Position numbers and translations under genes: made by a program. Shown one piece after another: positions 51,727-60,264 of a DNA stretch of 64,000 nt. Each line of letters opens with the position of its first letter. Positions within the stretch are counted from its first letter, which is position 1. Where the stretch lies: NCBI RefSeq assembly GCF_900454025.1, contig NZ_UGQM01000001.1, forward strand, positions 5,394,001 through 5,458,000. The letters are read 5' to 3'. The stretch is from Mycolicibacterium gilvum. Its GTDB lineage: Bacteria; Actinomycetota; Actinomycetes; Mycobacteriales; Mycobacteriaceae. Below the pieces are notes generated by a model, which worked only from the letters and a program-made list of their open reading frames with translations, searched no databases and had not been told where the DNA came from.

Positions 51727-54700
51727 GTGACCGACGGCAGTGCAGATGCCCCAAGCCAGGCCAAGCGGCCTGGTCGGCGCGCCAACGGATCCACCGACCC
51801 GGCCGACACTCGCGAGTACAGCGAACGGTTGGCGACCCTGGCCCGGTTCACCCTCCGACACAAAGCGCTCGTCATCGGGGTATGGCTAGGCGCCGCGGTG
51901 GTTCTCGCGCTGCTGTTCCCACAGCTGGAAACCGTGGTGCGCCAACAGTCGGTGGACCTCATTCCTCGCGACGCCCCGTCCTTGCAGACGGTTGACCGCA
52001 TGAGCGCCGCGTTCGGCGAAGAAGGCTCGAAAACCATGGTGTTCGTCGCCATGGAAGACCCCACTGGCTTGACTCCAACTGCACGGCAGCGCTACGGCGA
52101 ACTCGTGCGCCGGTTGCAGGCCGAGGGCGACCACGTCCTGCTGGTGCAGGACCTGCTGGCCGATCCGATTACCGAAGCTCAGGCAGTCAGCGCCGACCGC
52201 AAAGCCTGGTATCTGCCCGTCGGTGTCACCGGCACCCTCGGAGACCCCACGGCAGCCGAATCCTTGAACGCGGTGCGCGACATCGCCGCGGAGGTGTTCA
52301 CCGGATCGACCACGACCGTCCAAGTGACGGGACCACCGGCGACCTTCAGCGACATGATCGCCTCCGCCGAGCACGACCTGCTGTTGATCTCGATCGCTAC
52401 CGCCGGCGTGATCGCCCTGATCTTGCTGATCGTCTACCGGTCAGTGTTCACCGCGCTGTTGCCACTGCTGGTAATCGGGTTGAGCCTGGCGGTTGGGCGC
52501 GGCGTGCTATCCGCCCTCGGCGAGATGGGCATGCCGGTCTCCCAGTTCACCGTCGCATTCATGACGGCGATCCTGCTCGGCGCCGGAACTGATTACACAG
52601 TTTTTCTGATCAGCCGGTACCACGAGCAGCGCCGCGCCCAAGTACCCGCCGATCAGGCGATCATCCACGCCACCGCCAGCATCGGGCGCGTCATCCTGGC
52701 GTCCGCCGCCACCGTGGCACTCGCGTTCTTGGCCATGGTCTTCGCGCGGCTCAGCGTCTTCGCCGCCCTGGGCCCCGCGTGTGCCATCGCCGTGCTGTTC
52801 GGATTTCTGGCGACCGTCACCCTGCTGCCACCCGTGCTGTCGCTAGCCGCCAAACGCGGCATCGGTGAACCCAAATCCGATCGCACCCGCCGCTACTGGA
52901 ACAGCGTCGCCGTCGCCGTGGTCCGCCGTCCGGTGCCACTGCTGATCGTCAGCCTGGCCATCCTGCTCGCCCTGTCGGCAGCCGCTGCGACCATCAAAAT
53001 CAGCTACGACGACCGCAAGGGACAACCAGACACCACGGCCAGCAACCAGGGCTACCAACTTCTGGACCGCCACTTCCGCAAGGACGTCGTCATCAGCGAG
53101 TTCCTCGTCGTAGAGAACCCGACCGACATGCGGACCGGGAGGGGGCTGGCCGATCTCGACGAGATGGCCTCTCGCGTCTCCCAGATCCCCGGCGTCACCA
53201 GGGTGTCCGGAGTCACCCGCCCCACCGGGGAGCGCCTCGACCAAGCAGAACTGGCCTGGCAGAACGGCCAGATCGGCGAGAAAATGGCCGGCGCGGTCGC
53301 CGAGGGCAACTCACGCAAGGACGACCTCGCCAAACTCACCGGCGGCGCCGACCAGCTCGCCGACGGCCTCGCCCAACTCGATGGCACGGTGCGCACCGCC
53401 CTCGCGCCACTGGCCGGAATCCTCACCCAAGCTCAATCCGCGGGAACTCAGGTCAACCAGTTCCGCCCACTGCTGCAACAACTTTCCGCCACCGCCCCCG
53501 CCGTCGACCAAGCCATCCAATCCGGCCCAGGACTGCGACCGCTGGCCAACCAGGCGCAGAACGCGATCACCCAGCTCGATCCACTCGTGGGCGCGCTCAA
53601 CACCTCACCGTGGTGTGCCGCCACCCCGCAGTGCGCCCAAATTCGTGACCAGGTGAAGATTTTGGTCAGCCTGCGCGACAGCGGATTCTTCGACCAGATC
53701 GCCGACCTCGGGGACCGCTACGATCCCGCGACCAATGCCACCGTTGGTGGCACCCTCTCCAACGTCCAGAACGCAGTCGCCTCGCTGGACAAGGCATTCG
53801 GAGCCCTCGGTGACCCCGCCGACCTAGCCACCAATCTCCGCCGATTGCAGGAGGGAATCGGACAGCTCGCCTCCGGCGCTCAAGCACTCGCGACCGGTGT
53901 CCGCACCCTCGCCGACAGCAACATCGAAATGCTGTCCGGTATGAGCCAGATCGCCACCCAACTACAGAATTCCTCACGCGCAGCGGCGGACTCCGACTCC
54001 TCGAGCGGTTTCTACTTGCCCGCTAATGCATTCGAGAACCGGCAATTCACCGATGTTGCCAAGCAATTCCTCTCACCGGACGGCAAGACCGCGCGGTTCA
54101 TGATCGAAAGCAGCCACGACCCTTACAGCGTCGAAGCCATGGAGCTCGCCAGCCGCATCACCGACACCGCCAACACCGCACGACCCAACACGTCGCTCGC
54201 CGACGCCACCGTATCCGTCGCCGGCTTCCCCGCCGTCAACTCCGATATCCAACGATTCCTATGGGCCGACTTCGCACAACTGGCCGTCGCCACCATAATC
54301 ATCGTCGGCGTCATCCTGGTCCTACTGCTGCGCGCACTCCTGGCACCGCTCTACCTCTTAGGCACCGTCGTGCTCAACTACCTCGCCTCGCTCGGCATCG
54401 GCGTTGTGGTATTCCAATGGGGACTGGGCTACGAAATCGCTTGGCCCGTACCATTACTGGCATTCATCATCCTCGTCGCCGTCGGCGCCGACTACAACAT
54501 GCTGCTCGTCTCACGGCTCCGCGAAGAATCCGGGACCAACATCCGCGTCGGCGTCCTGCGCACCGTGGCAAACACCGGAGCCGTCATCACCTCAGCTGGT
54601 CTGATATTCGCCGCCAGCATGTTCGGCCTCATGGTCGGCTCAGTCGCAATCATGATCCAAGCCGGCCTCATCATCGGCTTCGGATTGCTGCTCGATACCT

Positions 54701-54813
54701 TCCTCGTGCGCACCCTCACCGTGCCCGCCATCGCCACACTTCTACGCGAAGCCAGCTGGTGGCCTTCCAAAGCAACGCGGACCCCAGTAGCTGACACCGC
54801 CACGCAGAAATAA
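51727..54813 (+). CDS. MmpL-family RND transporter
   Basis: This 1028 aa inner-membrane transporter has 12 predicted helices in two halves. After the first helix (HKALVIGVWLGAAVVLALLF) comes periplasmic domain 1, then helices 2-6 with GAGTDYTVFLISRYHEQ. Periplasmic domain 2 is long (about residues 430-840) with a Gln/Ala-rich coiled part. Helices 8-12 follow with VAVGADYNMLLVSRLREE. The two Asp-Tyr pairs (GTDY, GADY) are the proton-relay residues known from MmpL3. GTG 51727 follows GGAGG by 4 nt. MmpL proteins export lipids or siderophores; the cargo is not readable. The large Thr/Gln-rich second loop resembles the MmpL4/5/10-type group. Confidence 0.92.
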   Translation: MTDGSADAPSQAKRPGRRANGSTDPADTREYSERLATLARFTLRHKALVIGVWLGAAVVLALLFPQLETVVRQQSVDLIPRDAPSLQTVDRMSAAFGEEGSKTMVFVAMEDPTGLTPTARQRYGELVRRLQAEGDHVLLVQDLLADPITEAQAVSADRKAWYLPVGVTGTLGDPTAAESLNAVRDIAAEVFTGSTTTVQVTGPPATFSDMIASAEHDLLLISIATAGVIALILLIVYRSVFTALLPLLVIGLSLAVGRGVLSALGEMGMPVSQFTVAFMTAILLGAGTDYTVFLISRYHEQRRAQVPADQAIIHATASIGRVILASAATVALAFLAMVFARLSVFAALGPACAIAVLFGFLATVTLLPPVLSLAAKRGIGEPKSDRTRRYWNSVAVAVVRRPVPLLIVSLAILLALSAAAATIKISYDDRKGQPDTTASNQGYQLLDRHFRKDVVISEFLVVENPTDMRTGRGLADLDEMASRVSQIPGVTRVSGVTRPTGERLDQAELAWQNGQIGEKMAGAVAEGNSRKDDLAKLTGGADQLADGLAQLDGTVRTALAPLAGILTQAQSAGTQVNQFRPLLQQLSATAPAVDQAIQSGPGLRPLANQAQNAITQLDPLVGALNTSPWCAATPQCAQIRDQVKILVSLRDSGFFDQIADLGDRYDPATNATVGGTLSNVQNAVASLDKAFGALGDPADLATNLRRLQEGIGQLASGAQALATGVRTLADSNIEMLSGMSQIATQLQNSSRAAADSDSSSGFYLPANAFENRQFTDVAKQFLSPDGKTARFMIESSHDPYSVEAMELASRITDTANTARPNTSLADATVSVAGFPAVNSDIQRFLWADFAQLAVATIIIVGVILVLLLRALLAPLYLLGTVVLNYLASLGIGVVVFQWGLGYEIAWPVPLLAFIILVAVGADYNMLLVSRLREESGTNIRVGVLRTVANTGAVITSAGLIFAASMFGLMVGSVAIMIQAGLIIGFGLLLDTFLVRTLTVPAIATLLREASWWPSKATRTPVADTATQK

Positions 54814-55130
54814 GGAGCAACGCACTACTAGTGGAAGCGAGGAATGCGAGGAACGCGAGGTCCATTCGCAGACGTGATCTTTGGTTGCGGATCCGTCGTG
54901 ATCTGGTGTTGCAAGCCCGTCGAGTAAGCGTCCAAACTGACATCCTGATTTCAAGGTTCCCGCTCTCGGTAAATCAAAGGCGGCCTTGACCACCAAGGTG
55001 TCTCAGTCCGCAGGCAGTCCGCAGTAGATTTTCGCGACTCCTGCGCGCGCCAACCCACCCAATGCAGCTGAGCTGGGAAAACTTACGCGGGCCAACGTAC
55101 CCAACGTCATCAAAACCCCAGGTGGCGTGG
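54814..55130. other. 317-bp gene-free end of the presumed island
   Basis: It contains short direct repeats of GCGAGGAAT/GCGAGGAAC/GCGAGG at about 54837-54861 and no credible gene. It separates mmpL from the tRNA scar. No integrase remnant was recognised here. Confidence 0.5.
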
Positions 55131-55173
55131 TTCGGGACGAAGAGGTCGTGGGTTCGAATCCCGCCACCCCGAC
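55131..55173 (+). tRNA. 3' half of tRNA-Pro(CGG), attachment-site remnant
   Basis: The sequence reads as a tRNA from the anticodon loop on: TTCGGGA loop (anticodon CGG), 3' anticodon strand CGAAG, variable loop AGGTC, T-arm GTGGG-TTCGAAT-CCCGC, acceptor strand CACCCCG and discriminator A-C. The expected 5' strand (CTTCG before the loop, D-arm, CGGGGTG) is absent; GGTGGCGTGG stands there instead. A tRNA 3' half with its terminator but no 5' half is the mark of an element integrated into the tRNA 3' end. The rebuilt whole tRNA should lie at the other end, left of this window. Confidence 0.8.
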
Positions 55174-55189
55174 TCGTGTGAACAGCGAC

Positions 55190-55222
55190 AGGCCCTGACC
55201 GGATATCTGGTCGGGGCCTTTT
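55190..55222 (+). terminator. Rho-independent terminator of the original tRNA-Pro gene
   Basis: GGCCCTGACC pairs with GGTCGGGGCC (one G-T pair) around an 8-base loop and is followed by TTTT. It lies 17 bp after the tRNA 3' end, the expected place for the tRNA terminator. Confidence 0.85.
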
Positions 55223-55316
55223 GCTTTCCGCAGCGCTCGATCGGGCCATGTATGAGCCGGCCGAACCCGGGCATCCCCCGCAGGGCCACATGCCCGCCCC
55301 GTGACAGGAGAACCCG

Positions 55317-55745
55317 ATGTCCTCGACCCTCACCGACGACGCCAAGACGATGTTGTCCAAGCCCAATCCCGCCGTCATCGCCACCGTGCGCAGCGACGGG
55401 CATCCCGTCTCGGCGGCGACGTGGTACCTCCTGCGCGACGACAGGTTGCTCGTCAACATGGACGTCGCCCGCAAGCGGCTCCAGCATCTGCGCAACGATC
55501 CCCGGGTCTCGCTGACCGTGCTCGACAGCGACGACTGGTACACCCACGTGACGGTCATCGGGCACGTCACCGAGATCTATGACGACGACGGCCTCGCCGA
55601 CATCGACGCGCTGTCCCGGCACTACCAGGGCACGCAGTACCCGGACCGGGAGCGTCCGCGGGTCAGCGCACTGATCGCGATCGACCGGGTGCACGGCTGG
55701 GGAGCGCAGAAGAACAACGACCAACCCGACGGACGTCCGAAGTAG
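55317..55745 (+). CDS. PPOX-class F420-dependent oxidoreductase (split-barrel)
   Basis: This 142 aa split-barrel flavin/F420 protein has NPAVIATVRSDGHPVSAATWYLLRDDRLLVNMDVARKRLQHLRNDPRVSLTVLD and a C-terminal SALIAIDRVHGW. The ARKRxxHLRxDPRVSL part is typical of Rv1155-like F420-binding PPOX proteins. ATG 55317 follows CAGGAG. It is the first gene right of the tRNA scar. Confidence 0.88.
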   Translation: MSSTLTDDAKTMLSKPNPAVIATVRSDGHPVSAATWYLLRDDRLLVNMDVARKRLQHLRNDPRVSLTVLDSDDWYTHVTVIGHVTEIYDDDGLADIDALSRHYQGTQYPDRERPRVSALIAIDRVHGWGAQKNNDQPDGRPK

Positions 55746-55754
55746 GCGACGCGG

Positions 55755-56525
55755 CTATCTCAGGAAGATCGTGTCGATCAGCACGTAGCCCGCGACGACG
55801 AACACGAGGTAGGCGAACCAGCGCTGCAGCCTTTCGGTGTCGGTCCTGGTGCCGACGTAGCCCGCGATCAGCGAGGTGACCATCGCGGCGGCGACGAACA
55901 GACCGGTGACCTGCCAGTCGACGCTGATCGACTGCAGGTGGGAGAAGATGCCGGCGACGGAGTTGGCGATGATGATCAGCAGCGAGGTGCCGATCGCGGT
56001 GGACATCTCGACTCCCAGCACCACCACCAGTGCGGGGATGATGAGGAACCCGCCTCCGACGCCGAACAGGCCGGTCAGCAGCCCGACCACCAGGCCCGCC
56101 CCGATCGAGCGGGGTGCACACCGGCGCCAGTTCACCTTTCCTTCCCGTATCTCGCAGGCGGTTCCGGTGGAGCTCTGGTCGGTCAGCATGCGGATGCCGG
56201 CGACGACCATCACCGCCGCGAAGCCGATCAGCAGCGCGGATTCGGGCAGGTGCCTGCTGATCGCGCTGCCCGCGAGGGTCGCCGGTATCCCGGCGGCGGA
56301 GAAGATGCCGGCCATCCGCCAGCGGACCTGCCGGGCGCGGATCTTGGGTAGCACCCCGACGGCCGAGGCCGCCGCGACGACGATCAGCGAGATCGGGATC
56401 GCCTGTTCGACTCCGAGACCGAGCCCGTAGACCAGGGCGGGTACGGCGAGGATCGATCCTCCGCCGCCCAGCAGTCCGGGCAGGACGCCGATCAGTGCGC
56501 CGAGCGCCACTCCCACCGCGATCAC
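55755..56525 (-). CDS. TauE/SafE-family sulfite/sulfonate exporter
   Basis: This 256 aa membrane protein has about eight helices in two related halves: GALIGVLPGLLGGGGSILAVPALVYGLG and VVGLLTGLFGVGGGFLIIPALVVVLG, the G-x-G-G-G signature of TauE/SafE. It probably exports sulfite or a related sulfur anion. It begins 19 bp after the small Cys-rich gene and shares the operator at 56750-56767. Confidence 0.9.
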   Translation of the reverse strand: MIAVGVALGALIGVLPGLLGGGGSILAVPALVYGLGLGVEQAIPISLIVVAAASAVGVLPKIRARQVRWRMAGIFSAAGIPATLAGSAISRHLPESALLIGFAAVMVVAGIRMLTDQSSTGTACEIREGKVNWRRCAPRSIGAGLVVGLLTGLFGVGGGFLIIPALVVVLGVEMSTAIGTSLLIIIANSVAGIFSHLQSISVDWQVTGLFVAAAMVTSLIAGYVGTRTDTERLQRWFAYLVFVVAGYVLIDTIFLR

Positions 56526-56544
56526 GACGGGTCGGCTACCCGGT

Positions 56545-56709
56545 TCACCGCCGCCAGAATCCGGACCCTGTTCGGCGCGGCTGCTCGGTCTTGCGGGGAC
56601 ACCGGCACTGCTGCGCGGCCGGCACTTCGCGCATCACGTCGTCGACGTGTTGACCGCACCCATCCCATGTCGTCTTTCCGCAGGCCTTACAGGTCACGGC
56701 GTAACACAT
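56545..56709 (-). CDS. small Cys-rich protein, first gene of the sulfur operon
   Basis: The product is 54 aa with seven... cysteine-containing motifs: MCYAVTCKACGKTTWDGCGQH and then QQCRCPRK, and a short basic tail. The C-K-A-C and C-R-C pairs with His suggest a zinc ribbon-like fold. ATG 56709 is 5 nt after AAAGGAGG, a very strong site, so it is well translated. It stands directly under the CstR/CsoR-like operator and before the exporter. Small proteins opening MCYAVTC with CGKTTW are common in actinobacteria but have no known role. Confidence 0.8.
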   Translation of the reverse strand: MCYAVTCKACGKTTWDGCGQHVDDVMREVPAAQQCRCPRKTEQPRRTGSGFWRR

Positions 56710-56749
56710 GACCGCCTCCTTTCCCGTCGGGAACTCTCGATCCCACCAT

Positions 56750-56767
56750 AATACCCCCACGGGTATT
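56750..56767. promoter_or_regulatory. CstR/CsoR-type operator ATACCC-N4-GGGTAT
   Basis: AATACCC-CCAC-GGGTATT is a perfect palindrome 41 bp upstream of the small Cys-rich gene. ATACCC/GGGTAT arms with four central bases are the class recognised by persulfide-sensing CstR and related DUF156 repressors. No such repressor gene is in the window. The link to a TauE-type exporter fits a sulfide/persulfide response. Confidence 0.75.
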
Positions 56768-56803
56768 CCGGCCAGATCAAACGGCGGTCCGGAGTCCGCG
56801 CCG

Positions 56804-57088
56804 CTACCCCGCGTTGACGTCCGACGGGTGCACCGCGAGCGGTGTCACGTGGATCGCCATGTACGGGAACAGCGGCAACCCCGAGAGGATCTGGTGCAGT
56901 TCGTCATTGGAGTCGACGTCGAAGATCGAGTAGTTCGCGTACTCGCCGACGATGCGCCAGATGTGGGGCCACTTGCCGTCACGCTGCAGCTGCTGTGAGT
57001 ACTCCTTCTCACGATGCACCGTCTGGGCCCGCACCTGCGGGTCCATGTCGGGCGGAATCGCGACGTCCATCCGAACGTGGAAGAGCAT
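56804..57088 (-). CDS. catC: muconolactone delta-isomerase
   Basis: This 94 aa protein has the full family pattern: MLFHVRMDVAIPPDMDP, EKEYSQQLQRDGKWPHIWRIVGEYANYSIFDVDSNDELH, LPLFPYMAIHVTPLAVHPSD. It isomerises (S)-muconolactone to 3-oxoadipate enol-lactone in the catechol branch of the beta-ketoadipate pathway. It is the last of lysR-catB-catA-catC, 7 bp after catA. catD/pcaD for the next step is not in the window. Confidence 0.96.
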   Translation of the reverse strand: MLFHVRMDVAIPPDMDPQVRAQTVHREKEYSQQLQRDGKWPHIWRIVGEYANYSIFDVDSNDELHQILSGLPLFPYMAIHVTPLAVHPSDVNAG

Positions 57089-57095
57089 AAGCGCA

Positions 57096-57974
57096 TCACG
57101 CCTTCGCCGGGTCGAGGACGAAGTTGTAGACGACGCGCTGCGAGCCGTCGGCCTGCTCGGTGGGGTTGAGGATCAGTTCAGGCTTGACGGCCCCGGCGAT
57201 GTCGTCGTCGTTGTGCGGGTCGCCGGGGAAGTACAGCTGCGCGGTCAGCAGCTCATGGCCCGGAGCGGACACCTTGACGTGCAGGTGCGCCGGACGCCAC
57301 GCGTGCCAGCCTGCCGCGGCGATGAGCTTGCCGCAGGAGCCGTCGGTCGGGATCTGGTAGGGCGCTGGGCGAATGGTGTTGATCTCGAACACACCGTCGG
57401 CGCCCGTGCTGAAGGACCCGCGCAGATTCCACTCGGGCAGGTTCGGGGCGAACTGCGAATAGAAGCCGTCGGCGTCGGCGTGCCAGAGTTCGACCTTGCC
57501 CTGCAACGGCGTCCCGTCGGTGGAGGTGATGACGCCGTCCCAGACCAGGGGTGTGCCCTGCTCCGCGTCGCGCATCGGAATGACCCCCCGCGCACCGCAT
57601 TCGGGTGAGTTCGGCACGTAGTAGGGGCCTTCGATGGTGCCCTTGCTGCCCTCACGGTGGTCGGTCGCCACGTCTTCGACGACGTGCTCCACCCAGACGT
57701 CGAGGAACAGCGGCCATTCGCCGTCGGCGCCGACGCTGATCAGCCACGCCTTCAACGCGTTGTACTCGTCGTAGGTGACGCGATGGCGGCGGATGGTGTC
57801 GTGGACTGCTGAAAGCACCTCGCGTGCAAGCAGATCGACACGCTCCTTCGGGGTGTCGCGGACCGCGTCGAACGGTGACTTGTCGGACCGGAAGCGTTCG
57901 GTGGCCGAGGCCCCGGAGGCGGCGGCGGAGGCTTCGGACGAGGTGGTGTCGATCGGGCTCTCGATGGTGGTCAT
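57096..57974 (-). CDS. catA: catechol 1,2-dioxygenase
   Basis: This 292 aa intradiol dioxygenase has an N-terminal helical dimer part (FDAVRDTPKERVDLLAREVL) and the catalytic barrel. The four Fe(III) ligands are visible: Tyr in IEGPYYVPNSP, Tyr in DADGFYSQFAPN, and two His in WHAWRPAHLHVKV. It cleaves catechol to cis,cis-muconate. ATG 57974 (MTTIESP) is preferred: AGAAGGA lies 7 nt before it, while the upstream in-frame ATG at 57995 has no site. It lies between catB and catC. Confidence 0.96.
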   Translation of the reverse strand: MTTIESPIDTTSSEASAAASGASATERFRSDKSPFDAVRDTPKERVDLLAREVLSAVHDTIRRHRVTYDEYNALKAWLISVGADGEWPLFLDVWVEHVVEDVATDHREGSKGTIEGPYYVPNSPECGARGVIPMRDAEQGTPLVWDGVITSTDGTPLQGKVELWHADADGFYSQFAPNLPEWNLRGSFSTGADGVFEINTIRPAPYQIPTDGSCGKLIAAAGWHAWRPAHLHVKVSAPGHELLTAQLYFPGDPHNDDDIAGAVKPELILNPTEQADGSQRVVYNFVLDPAKA

Positions 57975-58001
57975 GGCTGTGTCCTTCTGGTTCATCGTGT
58001 T

Positions 58002-59105
58002 TCAGTGATCGGTGCGGTAGTGGTCGAGCTTGTCCGGGTCGATCTCGATTCCGAGGCCGGGTCCCGGCGGCACGTGCAGTCGTCCGTCGCGGATGCGCAA
58101 CGGGTAGGCGAGCAGGTCGTCGGACATGTCGAGGAAGTTCGACAGCTCACCGGCCCGCCTCGACGTCAGCTCGAACGCGGCGCCGAACGCCACCGCGCAG
58201 GCGGTGCCGAGCTGGCCGTCGATCTGGTTGCCCATCACGACCTCCAGGCCGAGCCCTTCGGCGAGGTGGTGGACGCGCCGGGATCCGGTGAAACCGGTGC
58301 GGGCGGTCTTGATGCTGATCGCGGTGGCCGATCCGCCGAGCACCTCGCGGGTGACATCGGCCGGTGTCGGCACGGATTCGTCGGCGATGAAGGGGATCTC
58401 GGTGTGTTCGACCAGCCACCGCCGGCCCAGCACGTCGTCGGCGGGGCACAACTCCTCGGCGAACAGCAGGTCGAGATCCGCCATGTCCTTGAGTGCGCGC
58501 AGCGATTCCGACGCGGTCCAGCCGCGGTTGCCGTCGACGTAGAGCTCGACGGTGTCACCGAAGCGCTCCCGCAGGGCCCGCACCACCGCGGTGTCCAGCG
58601 TGACGGGGCGCCGGCCGACCTTCACCTTGAACGTGGAGATGCCGTACTCGTCCCGGATGCGCTCGGCCTCGGCGACCATCGTGTCGGGGGTGTCGAAACC
58701 GAGCATGTGGCTGACGCGCATGTGGTCGCCGTAGCCGCCGAGCAGCGCGCTGACCGACAGGTCGAGGCTGCGACCGAGCGCGTCCCAGATCGCCATGTCC
58801 ACTGCGGCTTTCGCGGTCGGGTTGCCGACGGTGCGGGCCAGCCGCGCGTTCACCACCTCGCGTTCGGTGAGCGTGAGGCCCACGATCTGCGGGGCGAAGA
58901 TCTGGCGGATCACCGCGAGGATGCCGTCCTGGGTCTCGCCGTAGGTGAAGGGGCGCGGCGGCGCCTCGGCGACACCCACCACACCTCCGTCGGTGTGCAC
59001 CCGCACCAGTACGTGCTCGGCGGTGTGCACCTCGCCGGAAGCGAACTTCAGGGGTTTGGTGTAGGGAATGGCGAACGGGATCGCCTCGACGGCAGTGATT
59101 TTCAC
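58002..59105 (-). CDS. catB: muconate cycloisomerase
   Basis: This 367 aa enolase-superfamily enzyme has STFKVKVGRRP (K-x-K catalytic pair), metal ligands in LYVDGNRGW, FAEELCP and PFIADESVPTP, and Lys in AISIKTARTGF. It converts cis,cis-muconate to muconolactone. The ATG at 59103-59105 overlaps the LysR stop by 4 bp, and catA follows after 27 bp. Confidence 0.95.
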   Translation of the reverse strand: MKITAVEAIPFAIPYTKPLKFASGEVHTAEHVLVRVHTDGGVVGVAEAPPRPFTYGETQDGILAVIRQIFAPQIVGLTLTEREVVNARLARTVGNPTAKAAVDMAIWDALGRSLDLSVSALLGGYGDHMRVSHMLGFDTPDTMVAEAERIRDEYGISTFKVKVGRRPVTLDTAVVRALRERFGDTVELYVDGNRGWTASESLRALKDMADLDLLFAEELCPADDVLGRRWLVEHTEIPFIADESVPTPADVTREVLGGSATAISIKTARTGFTGSRRVHHLAEGLGLEVVMGNQIDGQLGTACAVAFGAAFELTSRRAGELSNFLDMSDDLLAYPLRIRDGRLHVPPGPGLGIEIDPDKLDHYRTDH

Positions 59106-60013
59106 GATTGCTCCTGGAGTGCGGAATGGTCGAGGGAGGTCAGGGCGCCGGCGAGCACCGCGACGACCGCGTCGACCACCGGGTTGTCGACGCCGTCGCG
59201 CCAGGCGAGCGCCAGGTCGACGGTGCCGCCGTCGACGAGGTCACGGAACACCACGCCGTGCAACGGCAGCGCCCGCACCGACGCCGGGACGACGGACACC
59301 CCGAGGTCGGCGGCGACGAGCGCGAGGAGGACCGCGGTACCGGGGGCGCTGTGTTCGCGGTGCGGCACGAAACCGGCCGCGCGGCAACTGCGCGTCACCG
59401 CGTCGTTGACGGCCGAATCCTGGCCGGTGTAGCCGATGAAGGGTTCGCTGCGCAGGTCGGCCAGCGACACCACCGGCTCGGCGGCCAGTCGGTGATCGGC
59501 GGACACGGCGAGGACGAGGGGCTCCGCGGCGATGGTGCGGGTCGCCACGTCCCCACCGACCGCGGGCGGGCGGAGCACGCCGACGTCGAGCGCGCCGGTG
59601 CGCAGTCCCTCGCACTGGTCGGGGGTCAGCAGGTCGGCGTGGATGTCGAGCGCCACCGCGGGCAACTCCTGCCGGACGATCCGGGCGATCTTCGGCAGGT
59701 GGGAGAACGCCGCCGTCCCCGTCAGACCGAGCCGCAACAACCCGCTGCGGCCGGCGGCGATGCGGCGCACCCCTCTTTGCGCCGCATCGACACCGTCGAG
59801 GATCCGCGTGGCCTCCACGCGGAGGAACTCACCGGCCGGCGTCAACGCGACGTGACGGGTGGTCCGGGTGAACAGGGTGGCGTCCAGGCTGTTCTCGAGT
59901 TGCCGGATCGCGTACGACAACGCCGGCTGCGCGATGTGCAGCTGCTCGGCGGCCTGCCCGAAGTGGCAGGTCTCGGCCACCGCGAGGAAGTAGCGCAGGT
60001 GACGCAGCTCCAT
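59102..60013 (-). CDS. LysR-family regulator of catechol/benzoate genes (CatR/BenM-like)
   Basis: This 303 aa regulator has an N-terminal winged HTH (MELRHLRYFLAVAETCHFGQAAEQLHIAQPALSYAIRQLENSL) and a C-terminal inducer domain (DVGVLRPPAVGG, DSAVNDAVTRSCRAAGF). ATG 60013 follows AAGGAG; upstream codons are outside the family pattern. Members bind muconate or benzoate. Unusually, the gene reads in the same direction as catBAC and overlaps catB by 4 bp, so it is the first gene of its own target operon, with benABC divergent. Confidence 0.9.
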   Translation of the reverse strand: MELRHLRYFLAVAETCHFGQAAEQLHIAQPALSYAIRQLENSLDATLFTRTTRHVALTPAGEFLRVEATRILDGVDAAQRGVRRIAAGRSGLLRLGLTGTAAFSHLPKIARIVRQELPAVALDIHADLLTPDQCEGLRTGALDVGVLRPPAVGGDVATRTIAAEPLVLAVSADHRLAAEPVVSLADLRSEPFIGYTGQDSAVNDAVTRSCRAAGFVPHREHSAPGTAVLLALVAADLGVSVVPASVRALPLHGVVFRDLVDGGTVDLALAWRDGVDNPVVDAVVAVLAGALTSLDHSALQEQS

Positions 60014-60264
60014 GGGTGGCTCCTTGATCGTCCGGTGGGCGCCAGGTGTGTGGCGGATCGTTTGTCGGCCGTCCTGTGACCGCCGACACCATTGACGGTA
60101 GACCCGGCATCCATACATGACAAAGACCTGTTGGCCGGGTTTTGAATGAATCTATTTATCAATCTGCGTCCAGGTCAGGACTGGGCATAGCCCTAGTGTG
60201 ACCGCCACCACTCGCTGCCAGTGTGCAGATAGACATCACTCACGAACCCCAGCGGAGGTCCCCG
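60014..60264. promoter_or_regulatory. divergent control region between lysR-catBAC and benABC
   Basis: This 251-bp gap holds an AT-rich core at about 60140-60168 (TTTTGAATGAATCTATTTATC) in otherwise GC-rich DNA, with a loose inverted repeat around it that would suit a T-N11-A LysR site. Both promoters are expected here. The benA side ends in CGGAGG before ATG 60265. Confidence 0.55.

Noticed and set aside
58005..59432. 475-codon plus-strand frame
   Set aside because: It is antisense to catB and lysR, which are fully recognisable.
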